A stretch of DNA of 64,000 bases from Thermoanaerobacterium xylanolyticum LX-11. GTDB lineage: Bacteria; Bacillota; Thermoanaerobacteria; Thermoanaerobacterales; Thermoanaerobacteraceae. Numbering within the stretch: position 1 is the stretch's first letter; each line of letters begins with the position of its first letter. Where the stretch lies: assembly GCF_000189775.2 (NCBI RefSeq), contig NC_015555.1:82501-146500 (forward strand), written 5' to 3'. Below the pieces are notes generated by a model. That model ran no database searches and was not told where the DNA came from. It worked only from the letters and a program-made list of their open reading frames with translations. Positions 8,291-16,653 of this stretch are shown here, in pieces. A program made the translations under genes and the position numbers.

Positions 8291-9175
8291 TTGTATACAG
8301 TTGTAGGAGTTCGGTTTAAAAAAGCCGGTAAGATATATTACTTCGATCCAGGTGATTTGCCTATAAATGTAGGTGATAATGTCATAGTGGAGACAGCCAG
8401 GGGAGTAGAGTTTGGTGAAGTCGTGGTAGGCAAACGGGAGGTTGACGACGATGAGATTATAGCTCCCCTTAAGATGGTTCTTAGGATTGCGACAGATGAG
8501 GACTATGAGCATTACAAGGAGAATAGAGCCTGTGAAGCGGAAGCATTCGGAGTTTGCTTGGACATGATAAAAGAGCATAACCTTGACATGAAGTTAATAG
8601 ATGTTGAGTACACTTTTGACAACAACAAGATAATCTTCTACTTTACTGCTGATGGCAGGATAGATTTCAGAGATCTTGTAAAAGACCTTGCTGCAGTTTT
8701 TAAAACGAGAATAGAGCTTAGGCAAATAGGTGTAAGGGATGAGTCAAAGATTGTAGGCGGTTTAGGTCCTTGTGGCAGACCTCTTTGTTGCGTGACATTT
8801 TTAGGGGATTTCGAGCCTGTATCGATTAAGATGGCAAAGGATCAGAATCTTTCACTTAACCCTACTAAGATTTCAGGATTATGTGGCAGATTAATGTGTT
8901 GCCTAAAATATGAGCAGGATACTTACGAAGAAGTTAGATCAGAGCTGCCTTCTGTAGGAAGCCTTATAAAAGTCGATGACAAAGAGATGAGGATAGCGGA
9001 GGTTGATGTTGTAAGAAAGAAACTTAAAGTAAAGATGAAAAATGCTGAAGGAATAGAGATAACGAAAGAGTACGACCCAGAAGATGTCGTAGTCATAGAA
9101 GAAAGCCAAGACGATAAAAAAGATGAGATTTCTGAAATTTATGAAGAAATATTGGGAAGTGATTTTGTAGAATAA
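8291..9175 (+). CDS. ricT: PSP1-domain protein RicT (YaaT)
   Basis: A 294-residue protein of the RicT/YaaT family, part of the Y-complex (RicA-RicF-RicT) that assists RNA processing and sporulation in B. subtilis. The PSP1 core is recognised by VGLGPCGRPLCCVTFL and SGLCGRLMCCLKYE-type blocks (about residues 155-215). Their clustered cysteines are thought to bind iron-sulfur clusters. The start is TTG 8291, preceded by AGGAGG; no ATG is available nearby. It ends the csfB-tmk-holB run; yabA, which follows in B. subtilis, is absent. Confidence 0.92.
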   Translation: MYTVVGVRFKKAGKIYYFDPGDLPINVGDNVIVETARGVEFGEVVVGKREVDDDEIIAPLKMVLRIATDEDYEHYKENRACEAEAFGVCLDMIKEHNLDMKLIDVEYTFDNNKIIFYFTADGRIDFRDLVKDLAAVFKTRIELRQIGVRDESKIVGGLGPCGRPLCCVTFLGDFEPVSIKMAKDQNLSLNPTKISGLCGRLMCCLKYEQDTYEEVRSELPSVGSLIKVDDKEMRIAEVDVVRKKLKVKMKNAEGIEITKEYDPEDVVVIEESQDDKKDEISEIYEEILGSDFVE

Positions 9176-9206
9176 AAAAATAGAGGTTTTACCTCTATTT
9201 TTTTAT
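9172..9206. terminator. Bidirectional terminator between ricT and the DUF1634 gene
   Basis: A perfect hairpin, AAAAATAGAGG - TTTTA - CCTCTATTTTT, is flanked by A-runs and T-runs on both sides. It can therefore end transcription of the convergent genes from either strand. Confidence 0.85.
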
Positions 9207-9577
9207 TCTACTTTGCCCAGTACAAAGCTTAATATCAGAATAATAAACACTGCCGATGTTATGTATACGTACATATAGTCTTTTTCATGAAGAAATGTGA
9301 TGATAGATACTCCCACGCGAAATACGGGAGTTAGAATCAGCACTAAAAGTCCTGTCATGATTATGGCGTAAGGCTTTAGAGACATTAGCCCTTTAATTAT
9401 TGCTATTATAGAAGTAGGATATACGCCTGCAGGGTAACCGCTGTTTTTTGTCACAAAAAATAGAATTAAACCGATGAGAATTATTAAAGCACTTAATAAA
9501 ACTCCTGCTCTCAATGTTTTGCTTATTATTATCTCCATATTTTCTATTTTTTCATTTTGATTTTTTCTGTCTTCCAC
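9203..9577 (-). CDS. DUF1634 membrane protein
   Basis: A 124-residue protein with three predicted membrane helices (about residues 25-45, 65-90, 100-120) and a short charged N-terminus. It fits DUF1634, a family usually found beside TauE/SafE-type transporters, as here. The GTG start lies 2 nt after the stop of the TauE gene, so the two are translationally linked. It is probably an accessory subunit of that transporter; the substrate is unknown. Confidence 0.8.
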   Translation of the reverse strand: MEDRKNQNEKIENMEIIISKTLRAGVLLSALIILIGLILFFVTKNSGYPAGVYPTSIIAIIKGLMSLKPYAIIMTGLLVLILTPVFRVGVSIITFLHEKDYMYVYITSAVFIILILSFVLGKVE

Positions 9578-9579
9578 GG

Positions 9580-10413
9580 CTATACCCCCAATCCTTTAAG
9601 AAGCATTTCGATGGAAACATAAGCTAAGACAGGTATAAATATTTTTCTTATGGTTGTGCTTTTCATATTTGTCATGATTTTTGTACCCATTGTTGCACCT
9701 ATAAGTACTCCAAGTGCCACAGGACCAGCTATCTTTGGGTCTATATCGCCTCTTACAAGATACACTCCAGCACTGGCGGCTGCAGTAACACCAATCATAA
9801 AATTGCTGGTGGCAGTTGAGACTTTCATTGGAAGTCTCATAAATAGATCCATTGCCATAACCTTGAAGATACCGCTTCCTATACCCAATAGTCCAGATAT
9901 TACACCTGCTATGTACATCATGCCAAATCCTTTGTTTACTCCGGTGACATTGTACTTTATCTCTTTTTTAAGGACTTTATCGTAGTAAGATCCTTCTAGT
10001 TTCAGTTTTTTTGCTATAGGCTGTGATACTACACCTACAGGAAGTTCTTCATTTCGCTTTTTTAACATAGTGAATGCCGAATATAGAAGAAGAAGCCCAA
10101 AGATAATATAGAGGTATTTTGAACTTATAAGCCCTGCGATAAAAGCACCTGTCAAAGCACCTGTGGTTGTAGCTATCTCTAAAAACATTCCTATCCTTAT
10201 ATTAGTAATCTTGTCTCTTACATACGTTACAGCAGCACCGCTGGATGTAGCAATGACTGATACGATGCTGGCGCCAATGGCGTATTTTATGTTTACTCCT
10301 AAGAGAAGTGTAAGCATTGGTATTACTATTATACCGCCTCCTAACCCTAAGAGAGCTCCAAATACTCCAGCCACAATTGATATGAGAAGTATAATTGATG
10401 ATGTCAATATCAC
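9580..10413 (-). CDS. TauE/SafE family sulfite/sulfonate exporter-like permease
   Basis: A 277-residue membrane protein with about eight hydrophobic helices and two repeats of the glycine-rich TauE signature (GALLGLGGGIIVIPML near the N-terminus, SGLLGIGSGIFKV near the middle). Family members move sulfite, sulfonates or other small organic anions. It is paired with the DUF1634 gene, and both follow the membrane phosphatase-like gene on the same strand. The substrate cannot be read from sequence; a link to the decayed sulfite reductase operon at 52.5-53.9 kb is only speculative. Confidence 0.85.
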   Translation of the reverse strand: MILTSSIILLISIVAGVFGALLGLGGGIIVIPMLTLLLGVNIKYAIGASIVSVIATSSGAAVTYVRDKITNIRIGMFLEIATTTGALTGAFIAGLISSKYLYIIFGLLLLYSAFTMLKKRNEELPVGVVSQPIAKKLKLEGSYYDKVLKKEIKYNVTGVNKGFGMMYIAGVISGLLGIGSGIFKVMAMDLFMRLPMKVSTATSNFMIGVTAAASAGVYLVRGDIDPKIAGPVALGVLIGATMGTKIMTNMKSTTIRKIFIPVLAYVSIEMLLKGLGV

Positions 10414-10424
10414 TTTATCATCTC

Positions 10425-12608
10425 CTAAATTTCATTATGTTTTATTTCTCTTTCCAACATTATCAGTATTGGAGGAAATGCGTATATGCACATTGTGGAA
10501 GCCGCCACGATTCCAGCATCGTTAAATGCCAACGCAAAAAGCATTCCTACAATGCTGCCAAAAAAGCCATAGTAGATATATTTATTTTTCTTAAATATGT
10601 TTTTTAGTATTCCTGTAGGCTTATATGACAAGATAAATAAACTAATTATAGTTATGATTAGAACCCATGACCATATTGTGTATCTTATTAATGTCAATTC
10701 CATGTCTAATTTGCGGGCAAATATCTTGTATAAAGCTATTATTCCTTCGTTTTTAACAATCAAAGCAGTTTGCGCCATGTGTGTTACAGTGCCCATAAAC
10801 ATTGACGCTATAAACATAAGCGTTAGAAGGACAGCCATGCTTATGAACAAAATCAATAAACTTTTGTAGTTGATTTTGATTTCTGACATAAGCAAAAGCG
10901 TTACGCCAAATGCCATAAACCCTGTTATAAATCCGCCAATTTTTGCACCGTATTGGGGCAGCACCATTAACATGAATACTACGGCGAAGAATAATACGCC
11001 TAATAATTTATTTATTCTTGTATCGTACTTTTGAATGTATGTCATGATTCCCATTATTGTGGACCCTATCAGCACACCCATGTATTCATTGCCTATTCCG
11101 TAAAATCTGGCACCTGCTATGACATCATATCCTAAAATAGAGCCTTTCATCAGATGTGCTCCTGTAAAAATGTCAACCGTGATTGTCAAAGCAGTTAAAA
11201 GGCTTATCACTATTAGCATATTAAGTTCATCTTTAGCAAAAAGTTTTATTATAAGCAGTAAAGCTATTGTTATCAGTATCAAAGCGATCATGCTTGAATA
11301 CACTGTCAAAGGTCCAAAAAGGGATAAAATCAAAAGCGACAGAGGAACGATCATCACACCTAAAACTATAGGTTTCAAGTATTTTAAGTAGTTTATTTTT
11401 AGAAATAGTGTAACAAGGTAAAGTATTAAAATTATGATAAGAAAAATTACGTAACTTTTTAAGACAATAGGTCGTGCAGTGTAGATAGATACAACTTTGC
11501 TGTTTAGATTTTCCAAGTAGTTGACTTTGTCTTGGGCTTTTATGTTTGTTATGGGATGTCCTAACATTTCTACAGGTGCCTTTATGCCGAAATAATTAAG
11601 TATTGTAGGCGCCAAATCTAAATTTGTAATAATTCCATCTCTTTTTGTTGTGATAGATGTTGTAAGTCCGTTGTATCCGGGACCATAGATTATTATTGGC
11701 GATAGTAGATTGTTAGTAGACATATCGCTTTTTGAAGGGTAAGGCGTCGCCACTATAAGCAAATCCCTCGATGGATCCAAGTTTTTTAGAAGCTTTCCTA
11801 TGAATGCATCAGCGTTTTTTATGGCGTATTCTTCATATTTTGATGCTAATTGGTCTGATACGTTGGAAGAATAGCTATCTACTCTCGATGTATCACCAGT
11901 GTCAATTACAAAGAATCCACCATTTTTATCGTATTTTTGAAAATAGTCAAAGATTTTGTTGTAATCAGTGCTAATAAAATAGGGGCTATTTCTATCGTAC
12001 TTCAATACATTTTCACTGACATCGCCAAATGCTGTACCTTTCTCATCCATGGCGATTAGTGCCCCATACCTTCTATATGAAATTGTGTTGTCAGTTATTA
12101 TATCAGAATTTCCAAAGACGTATGTAGGAATGTTGTTATTCTTTAGCAGTTGTCCTAAAAGGCCAGGTGTAATCTTGTAGTCGGCGTTTTTGCTGCTTTG
12201 TATAAGGTTTGATATACCTATATTTACTATGTTTGCATTTCCATAGTCATATCCTGTGTTAAATTTGTAAATTTCCCCTGCAGTACCGAAAGAATATTTT
12301 TCGTTCACATTAAGATTTATTTGACCGATGTCATGAGCACTTGCCCTTGTGCCGGTTCCAAATGTCAAATACCCAGATGCATCGACGTAACCATCAGCAT
12401 TTCTGACATTCATGAGACCGACTGAACCGTTGTCGATTAGCTTTTGAATATTTTTTGCGTCGTACTTAATATAGTCGCTTAGGCTAACCCTGTCGATTAT
12501 TACAAGCACTACTTTTTTATTGTTGCTTGTATCAGCGTAACTTTTTTGTGGCAGCATAAAAGTCAAAGTCATCAATAAAAGCATAAAAGCAGTGATAAAT
12601 TTCTTCAA
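10425..12608 (-). CDS. Membrane protein with extracellular alkaline-phosphatase-like domain, function unknown
   Basis: A 727-residue protein. It has an N-terminal signal peptide (hydrophobic run about 7-20, cleavage after SYA). About 360 residues of the alkaline-phosphatase/phosphoglycerate-mutase superfamily follow: VVLVIIDR near the start with the metal Asp, FGTGTRAS, IDTGDTSRVD, and a late GPGYNGL block. The second half has about nine to ten membrane helices. TTG 12608 is chosen because GAGGGT (12618-12623) is 9 nt upstream and the product then begins with a standard signal peptide; the GTG at 12617 directly abuts the ribosome site. A role in modifying surface polymers is possible but unproven. 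It is followed 11 nt later by the TauE gene. Confidence 0.75.
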   Translation of the reverse strand: MKKFITAFMLLLMTLTFMLPQKSYADTSNNKKVVLVIIDRVSLSDYIKYDAKNIQKLIDNGSVGLMNVRNADGYVDASGYLTFGTGTRASAHDIGQINLNVNEKYSFGTAGEIYKFNTGYDYGNANIVNIGISNLIQSSKNADYKITPGLLGQLLKNNNIPTYVFGNSDIITDNTISYRRYGALIAMDEKGTAFGDVSENVLKYDRNSPYFISTDYNKIFDYFQKYDKNGGFFVIDTGDTSRVDSYSSNVSDQLASKYEEYAIKNADAFIGKLLKNLDPSRDLLIVATPYPSKSDMSTNNLLSPIIIYGPGYNGLTTSITTKRDGIITNLDLAPTILNYFGIKAPVEMLGHPITNIKAQDKVNYLENLNSKVVSIYTARPIVLKSYVIFLIIILILYLVTLFLKINYLKYLKPIVLGVMIVPLSLLILSLFGPLTVYSSMIALILITIALLLIIKLFAKDELNMLIVISLLTALTITVDIFTGAHLMKGSILGYDVIAGARFYGIGNEYMGVLIGSTIMGIMTYIQKYDTRINKLLGVLFFAVVFMLMVLPQYGAKIGGFITGFMAFGVTLLLMSEIKINYKSLLILFISMAVLLTLMFIASMFMGTVTHMAQTALIVKNEGIIALYKIFARKLDMELTLIRYTIWSWVLIITIISLFILSYKPTGILKNIFKKNKYIYYGFFGSIVGMLFALAFNDAGIVAASTMCIYAFPPILIMLEREIKHNEI

Positions 12609-12670
12609 GTGAAACACACCCTCTATAGTTTTTTATTTATTATACAACATAAATGTTAAGAAATTATTAA

Positions 12671-12690
12671 AAAGAGGGTAAAACCCTCTA
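12671..12690 (-). terminator. Terminator overlapping the arcA stop codon
   Basis: On the minus strand AGAGGGT - TTT - ACCCTCT is followed by TTTTTAATAATTT. The hairpin starts within the arcA stop codon. Confidence 0.75.
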
Positions 12691-13914
12691 ATATCTCAAA
12701 AGTGGCATGCTCATACATCTTGGACCGCCTCTGCCTCTTGATAGTTCAGAACCTTCGATCTCGATTACCTCGATGCCTTCTTTTCTCATGATTTTATTTG
12801 ATGATTCATTTCGGGAGTATGTGATGACTTTGCCTGGCGCTATAGCAAGCGTATTTGTGCTGTCGTTCCACTGCTCCCGTGCTGACGTTATGGCATTAAA
12901 ACCACCTGTAGGTATTATTTCAATATTTCTGAGATTTAATGCAAATTTCAATGCATCTTGGAGATCTTTTTCCTTTTGAATTGAAAAACCTTTGTCATCC
13001 TTTATTATGCTGAAAACTCTCAGATCTTTCTTTATTCCAGGGTAGAAGACGAACCTTTCCTTATCTACCATGGTGAATACAGTATCAAGGTGCATGTATG
13101 ATCTGTTTATGGGAATCTGGACGACAAGGATGTGTTCTACTGTTGAATTGCCTTCAAAAAGATTGCGGGCAAGTCTTTCTATTGCTTGTGGCGTAGTCCT
13201 TTCGCCGCATCCTACTGCTATTACCTTGTCGCTTAATATAAGCACATCTCCGCCTTCTAAAGAGTGAAAGTAAGTGTTGTCGTACCAACATGGAACGTTA
13301 TTTTTCTTGAAAATATCGTGGTTTTTGTATATGTATTTCATTATGAGCGTTTCAGGCTTTCTCGCCGCAGACTTCATGGAGCTTATCATAAATCCTCCAT
13401 CTATCATTGCACCGGGATCTCTGGTAAAATACATATTTGGGACAGGCTTAATGTAAAAATAGTGTTCTTCGTAGATGAATTCAGCCAGGCCTTTTGGGAT
13501 GATATTGTCAATATCGCCTTTTTCAAGTCCGCTTATGGCAATTTCAGCAATATCATTGCAGCGTAAATCCATAAGGTAATCTTTAAGGTAGCTTTCTGTT
13601 TCGGTATTTGTTATGCCATTTATCTTCAGAAGATCTATTATAAATTGTTCTTTTATAGCTTCATCTTTTAATACATCCTGAAGAAGGTCTTTTACGTACA
13701 AAACAGTTATACCGTTATCTTTTAATACTTTGGCAAATTCATCATGTTCCTCTTGAATCTTTCTAACCCATGGAATATCATCAAAAAGCAGTTCTGCTAA
13801 ATTTTGAGGCGTAAGTCTTTCTAATTCCTTTCCAGGTCTGTGCAATACGACTGCTTTTAAAGTTCCTATTTCTGATGATACATGTGGTACTAATAATGGA
13901 TGCGTCACCAACAC
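12688..13914 (-). CDS. arcA: Arginine deiminase
   Basis: A 408-residue enzyme that hydrolyses arginine to citrulline and ammonia. Family motifs are the N-terminal SEIGTLKAVVLHRPGKEL, FTRDPGAMIDGG, EGGDVL, the catalytic His in MHLDTVFTMVD, and the C-terminal nucleophile Cys in RCMSMPLLRY. Length is normal. Several starts are possible: GTG 13914, TTG 13911, GTG 13908. The last two are better spaced from GGGAGGA. No arcB (ornithine transcarbamylase) or arcC (carbamate kinase) lies nearby, which is unusual for a fermentative arginine pathway. A promoter is visible at 13944-13972. Confidence 0.93.
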   Translation of the reverse strand: MLVTHPLLVPHVSSEIGTLKAVVLHRPGKELERLTPQNLAELLFDDIPWVRKIQEEHDEFAKVLKDNGITVLYVKDLLQDVLKDEAIKEQFIIDLLKINGITNTETESYLKDYLMDLRCNDIAEIAISGLEKGDIDNIIPKGLAEFIYEEHYFYIKPVPNMYFTRDPGAMIDGGFMISSMKSAARKPETLIMKYIYKNHDIFKKNNVPCWYDNTYFHSLEGGDVLILSDKVIAVGCGERTTPQAIERLARNLFEGNSTVEHILVVQIPINRSYMHLDTVFTMVDKERFVFYPGIKKDLRVFSIIKDDKGFSIQKEKDLQDALKFALNLRNIEIIPTGGFNAITSAREQWNDSTNTLAIAPGKVITYSRNESSNKIMRKEGIEVIEIEGSELSRGRGGPRCMSMPLLRY

Positions 13915-13943
13915 ATTCCTCCCTATGCATAAACTCTTTATAT

Positions 13944-13972
13944 AGTATACTTTGCTTATATCTATTTTTCAA
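13944..13972 (-). promoter_or_regulatory. Sigma-A-type promoter of arcA
   Basis: On the minus strand TTGAAA (13972-13967), a 17-bp spacer and TATACT (13949-13944) lie about 30 nt upstream of the arcA start codons. Confidence 0.7.
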
Positions 13973-14027
13973 TACGATTTATATTAATTTATTGATATGG
14001 TAAAATTATTTGTAACGAGGTGGTAAT

Positions 14028-14774
14028 ATGCTAAAAAATGGTGAGAGAATTGACGATTTGAATTTGAATGGGCTTAAGCTCATACAGAGGGAAGACATGT
14101 TTAAATTTGGAATGGATGCTGTGCTGCTTTCCAATTTTGTATACACAAAAAGAGGAGATAAGATTGTAGATTTAGGGTGCGGAACAGGAATCATACCGAT
14201 TTTGATAGCAGGAAAATCGAGAGATACACGTATTGTAGGTGTTGAAATACAAAGTGAAGTTGCCAATATTGCTATAAGAAATGTATATCTCAATAATTTT
14301 GAAGGTAGAATAGACATAATAAACGATGATATTCGAAATGTTGTGGATAAATTGGGGATTGAAAAATATGATATTGTTACATCCAATCCTCCGTACATGC
14401 GGCACAAGACAGGATTTGACAAAAATAGCGAAAGTGAAAACATATCGCGATACGAGTTAAATGGCGGGCTTGACGATTTTATAAAGGTTGCGTCAAGGCT
14501 TTTGAAGTTTGGAGGCAAGTTTTTTTTAGTGCATAGAGTGGATAGGATTGTGGATATTGTTTATAATTTGCGGATTTGCAACTTAGAACCTAAAAAAATA
14601 AGGTTCATCCATCCACATATTGGGGAAAAGCCGAATTTAGTCTTGGTGGAGGCAAAGAAAGGCGCAAAAAGTGGTGTTGTAATAATGCCGCCTCTCTATG
14701 TCTACGAAGAAAATGGAGGATATACAAAAGAACTTTTAAGTATATACGGGAAAACTTCGATAGAGGAGGAATAA
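14028..14774 (+). CDS. trmN6: tRNA1(Val) (adenine(37)-N6)-methyltransferase family (TrmN6/YabB)
   Basis: A 248-residue SAM-dependent methyltransferase. DLGCGTGIIPI at about 47-57 binds SAM. SNPPYMR at about 122-128 is the NPPY motif of N6-adenine methyltransferases. It is equivalent to B. subtilis yabB, which lies between the tmk-holB cluster and rsmI. The ATG follows GAGGTGG. It precedes rsmI by one nucleotide, and the yazA gene found between the two in B. subtilis is missing. Confidence 0.88.
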   Translation: MLKNGERIDDLNLNGLKLIQREDMFKFGMDAVLLSNFVYTKRGDKIVDLGCGTGIIPILIAGKSRDTRIVGVEIQSEVANIAIRNVYLNNFEGRIDIINDDIRNVVDKLGIEKYDIVTSNPPYMRHKTGFDKNSESENISRYELNGGLDDFIKVASRLLKFGGKFFLVHRVDRIVDIVYNLRICNLEPKKIRFIHPHIGEKPNLVLVEAKKGAKSGVVIMPPLYVYEENGGYTKELLSIYGKTSIEEE

Positions 14775-14775
14775 C

Positions 14776-15591
14776 ATGTCTGGAAGATTGTATTTGTGCC
14801 CAACACCAATTGGAAACTTGGAAGACATAACCTTAAGAGTTTTAAAGGTGCTTAAAGAAGTGGACATAATTGCTGCTGAAGACACGAGGCAGACTTTAAA
14901 ACTTTTGAATCATTACGACATAAAAAAAACCGTAGTAAGCTACCATGAGCATAACAAAGCTTCAAGAGGCGAAAAACTTTTAATAGATTTAAAGGCTGGG
15001 AAGAATGTAGCGCTGGTTACTGATGCTGGTACACCGGGCATATCTGACCCTGGGGAAGACCTTGTAAAACTTTGCTTAGAAGATAAGATAAATGTAGTAT
15101 CGCTTCCCGGCGCTACAGCAATAACAACGGCATTAGTAGGCTCTGGGCTTGACACAAAGAAGTTTGTTTTCTTAGGATTTTTGCCAACAAAGAAAAGCGA
15201 GAGAGAAAGCGCTTTGGATGAGATAGGGAGAGAAAAGAGAACGGTTATCATTTATGAGGCGCCTCATAGAATTGTCAGGACGTTGGAAGAATTAAAGCCA
15301 TACATAGAAGGCAGAAAGGTTGTAATAGCAAGAGAGCTTACAAAAGTGCACGAAGAGTATATAAGGGGAACGGTAGATGAGGTTCTATTAAAATTAGGAG
15401 ATGATGTAAAAGGAGAAATTGTGGTCCTTATAGAAGGTGGGAAAAATCAAGTTGCGATGGAACCAAAGGAGCTTCTCAGAAAATACATTGAATGCGGCAT
15501 GGATAAGAAAGAAGCGATTAAATTGACGGCTAAACAATTAAAAATACCAAAAAGCGAAATTTACAAGCTCGCATTGAAGGATGAATCGTAA
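14776..15591 (+). CDS. rsmI: 16S rRNA (cytidine(1402)-2'-O)-methyltransferase
   Basis: A 271-residue enzyme of the tetrapyrrole-methylase fold that methylates C1402 in 16S rRNA. It begins with LYLCPTPIGNLEDIT and carries AAEDTRQT, YHEHN, TDAGTPGISDPG (SAM binding) and the late GEIVVLIEG segment, all diagnostic of RsmI. The C-terminal DKKEAIKLTAKQL region is the small helical domain. It probably shares a message with trmN6, one base away. Confidence 0.96.
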   Translation: MSGRLYLCPTPIGNLEDITLRVLKVLKEVDIIAAEDTRQTLKLLNHYDIKKTVVSYHEHNKASRGEKLLIDLKAGKNVALVTDAGTPGISDPGEDLVKLCLEDKINVVSLPGATAITTALVGSGLDTKKFVFLGFLPTKKSERESALDEIGREKRTVIIYEAPHRIVRTLEELKPYIEGRKVVIARELTKVHEEYIRGTVDEVLLKLGDDVKGEIVVLIEGGKNQVAMEPKELLRKYIECGMDKKEAIKLTAKQLKIPKSEIYKLALKDES

Positions 15592-15609
15592 TTCGATTTC
15601 GCCTATCAG

Positions 15610-15721
15610 TATCAATTGATAATGATAATCAATAATTTCGGCTATAAAAATATCTTAATATATTGCATAATTTTTAGTTTAAGCATATAATATGTATTAT
15701 ATTAAAAATTATCAATTGATA
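15610..15721 (+). promoter_or_regulatory. Metal-regulated promoter region of the CDF exporter
   Basis: TTGCAT (15663-15668), a 17-bp spacer and TATAAT (15686-15691) form a strong promoter. Two identical 12-bp palindromes TATCAATTGATA sit exactly 100 bp apart at 15610-15621 and 15710-15721, one on each side of the promoter. The first runs into GATAATGATAATCAATAAT (15618-15636), which matches the classical Fur box at 16 of 19 positions. The second lies just before the Shine-Dalgarno site. A Fur-family or similar metal-sensing repressor is inferred. Confidence 0.6.
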
Positions 15722-15736
15722 CAAAGGGGTTTTACG

Positions 15737-16615
15737 ATGAATTCATTTAAAAAGATAAAGAATGTTTTGATACTTATACTTTTTATAAATATAGCTGTGG
15801 CGTTAGCTAAACTTTTGTACGGCTTGCATATAAAAAGCGCCAGTATGGTGGCTGATGGGTTTCATTCATTATCAGACAGTTCAGGTAATATAGTAGGCCT
15901 TGTAGGCATATATTTGGCGTCAAAACCGCAGGATGAAGAACATCCTTATGGGCATAAAAAATTTGAGACGTTTTCGTCAATTTTTATATCTGTGATGCTA
16001 TTTGTAGTAAGTTATACTATACTAAAAGAAGCTTATGGCAGGCTTTTAAATCCTGTAGAACCAAAAATCACGTTAGACAGCTTCATAATAATGATTACTA
16101 CATTATTGCTTAACATATTTGTATTTGCTTACGAGTACAGGCAAGGAGTAAATTTAAAAAGCGACATACTTGTATCTGATTCACTTCACACAAAAAGCGA
16201 CATCTACGTGTCTGTCTCTGTTCTTATAACACTTATTGCATTAAAACTTGGAATACCGCCATACATCGATCCGCTGATGTCTATAGCAATATCGATATTC
16301 ATCGTAAAAGCAGGTATTGAAATAATAAAGCACAGCTCCGACATTTTGTGCGATAGGATTGTCATAGATTCAGAAAAAATCCGCGACATCGCTTTATCCG
16401 TAAAAGGTGTGCTTTCATGCCATCAAATAAGAAGCAGAGGTAGAGAAGACGACATAAATATAGACATGCATATAATGGTTGACCCGAGTGAAAATATAAA
16501 AGATGCTCATTATATAGCTGATCAGTTGGAAGAAAAATTAAAAAAGGAAATACCTGGTGTTACAGAAGTCATTGTTCATATAGAGCCTTACGATAAAAAT
16601 GAAGTAACAGAGTAA
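15737..16615 (+). CDS. Cation diffusion facilitator metal exporter
   Basis: A 292-residue member of the CDF family, which exports divalent metals in exchange for protons. There are about six membrane helices in the first 200 residues and a cytoplasmic C-terminal domain (about 205-285). The transport-site pairs are His43/Asp47 (HSLSD) and His151/Asp155 (HTKSD), the H-D/H-D pattern typical of zinc-type carriers. HPYGHKKFETF is the conserved loop. ATG 15737 follows AAAGGGG. The Fur-like operator upstream suggests metal-dependent control, perhaps by iron, which does not fully agree with the zinc-type site. Confidence 0.9.
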   Translation: MNSFKKIKNVLILILFINIAVALAKLLYGLHIKSASMVADGFHSLSDSSGNIVGLVGIYLASKPQDEEHPYGHKKFETFSSIFISVMLFVVSYTILKEAYGRLLNPVEPKITLDSFIIMITTLLLNIFVFAYEYRQGVNLKSDILVSDSLHTKSDIYVSVSVLITLIALKLGIPPYIDPLMSIAISIFIVKAGIEIIKHSSDILCDRIVIDSEKIRDIALSVKGVLSCHQIRSRGREDDINIDMHIMVDPSENIKDAHYIADQLEEKLKKEIPGVTEVIVHIEPYDKNEVTE

Positions 16616-16650
16616 AAAAATAATAGAAGTAAAACTTCTATTATTTTTTA
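16612..16650. terminator. Bidirectional terminator between the CDF gene and abrB
   Basis: The perfect hairpin AATAATAGAAGT - AAA - ACTTCTATTATT is flanked by A- and T-runs between two convergent genes. Confidence 0.85.
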
Positions 16651-16653
16651 ATA

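Noticed and set aside
9650-10525. Plus-strand frames opposite the TauE gene
   Set aside because: They are antisense shadows of a gene with clear family motifs and lack ribosome sites.
15610-15721. Identical 12-bp palindromes as transposon ends
   Set aside because: The 100-bp interval contains a promoter and no gene, and no target duplication is present; operator sites explain them better.
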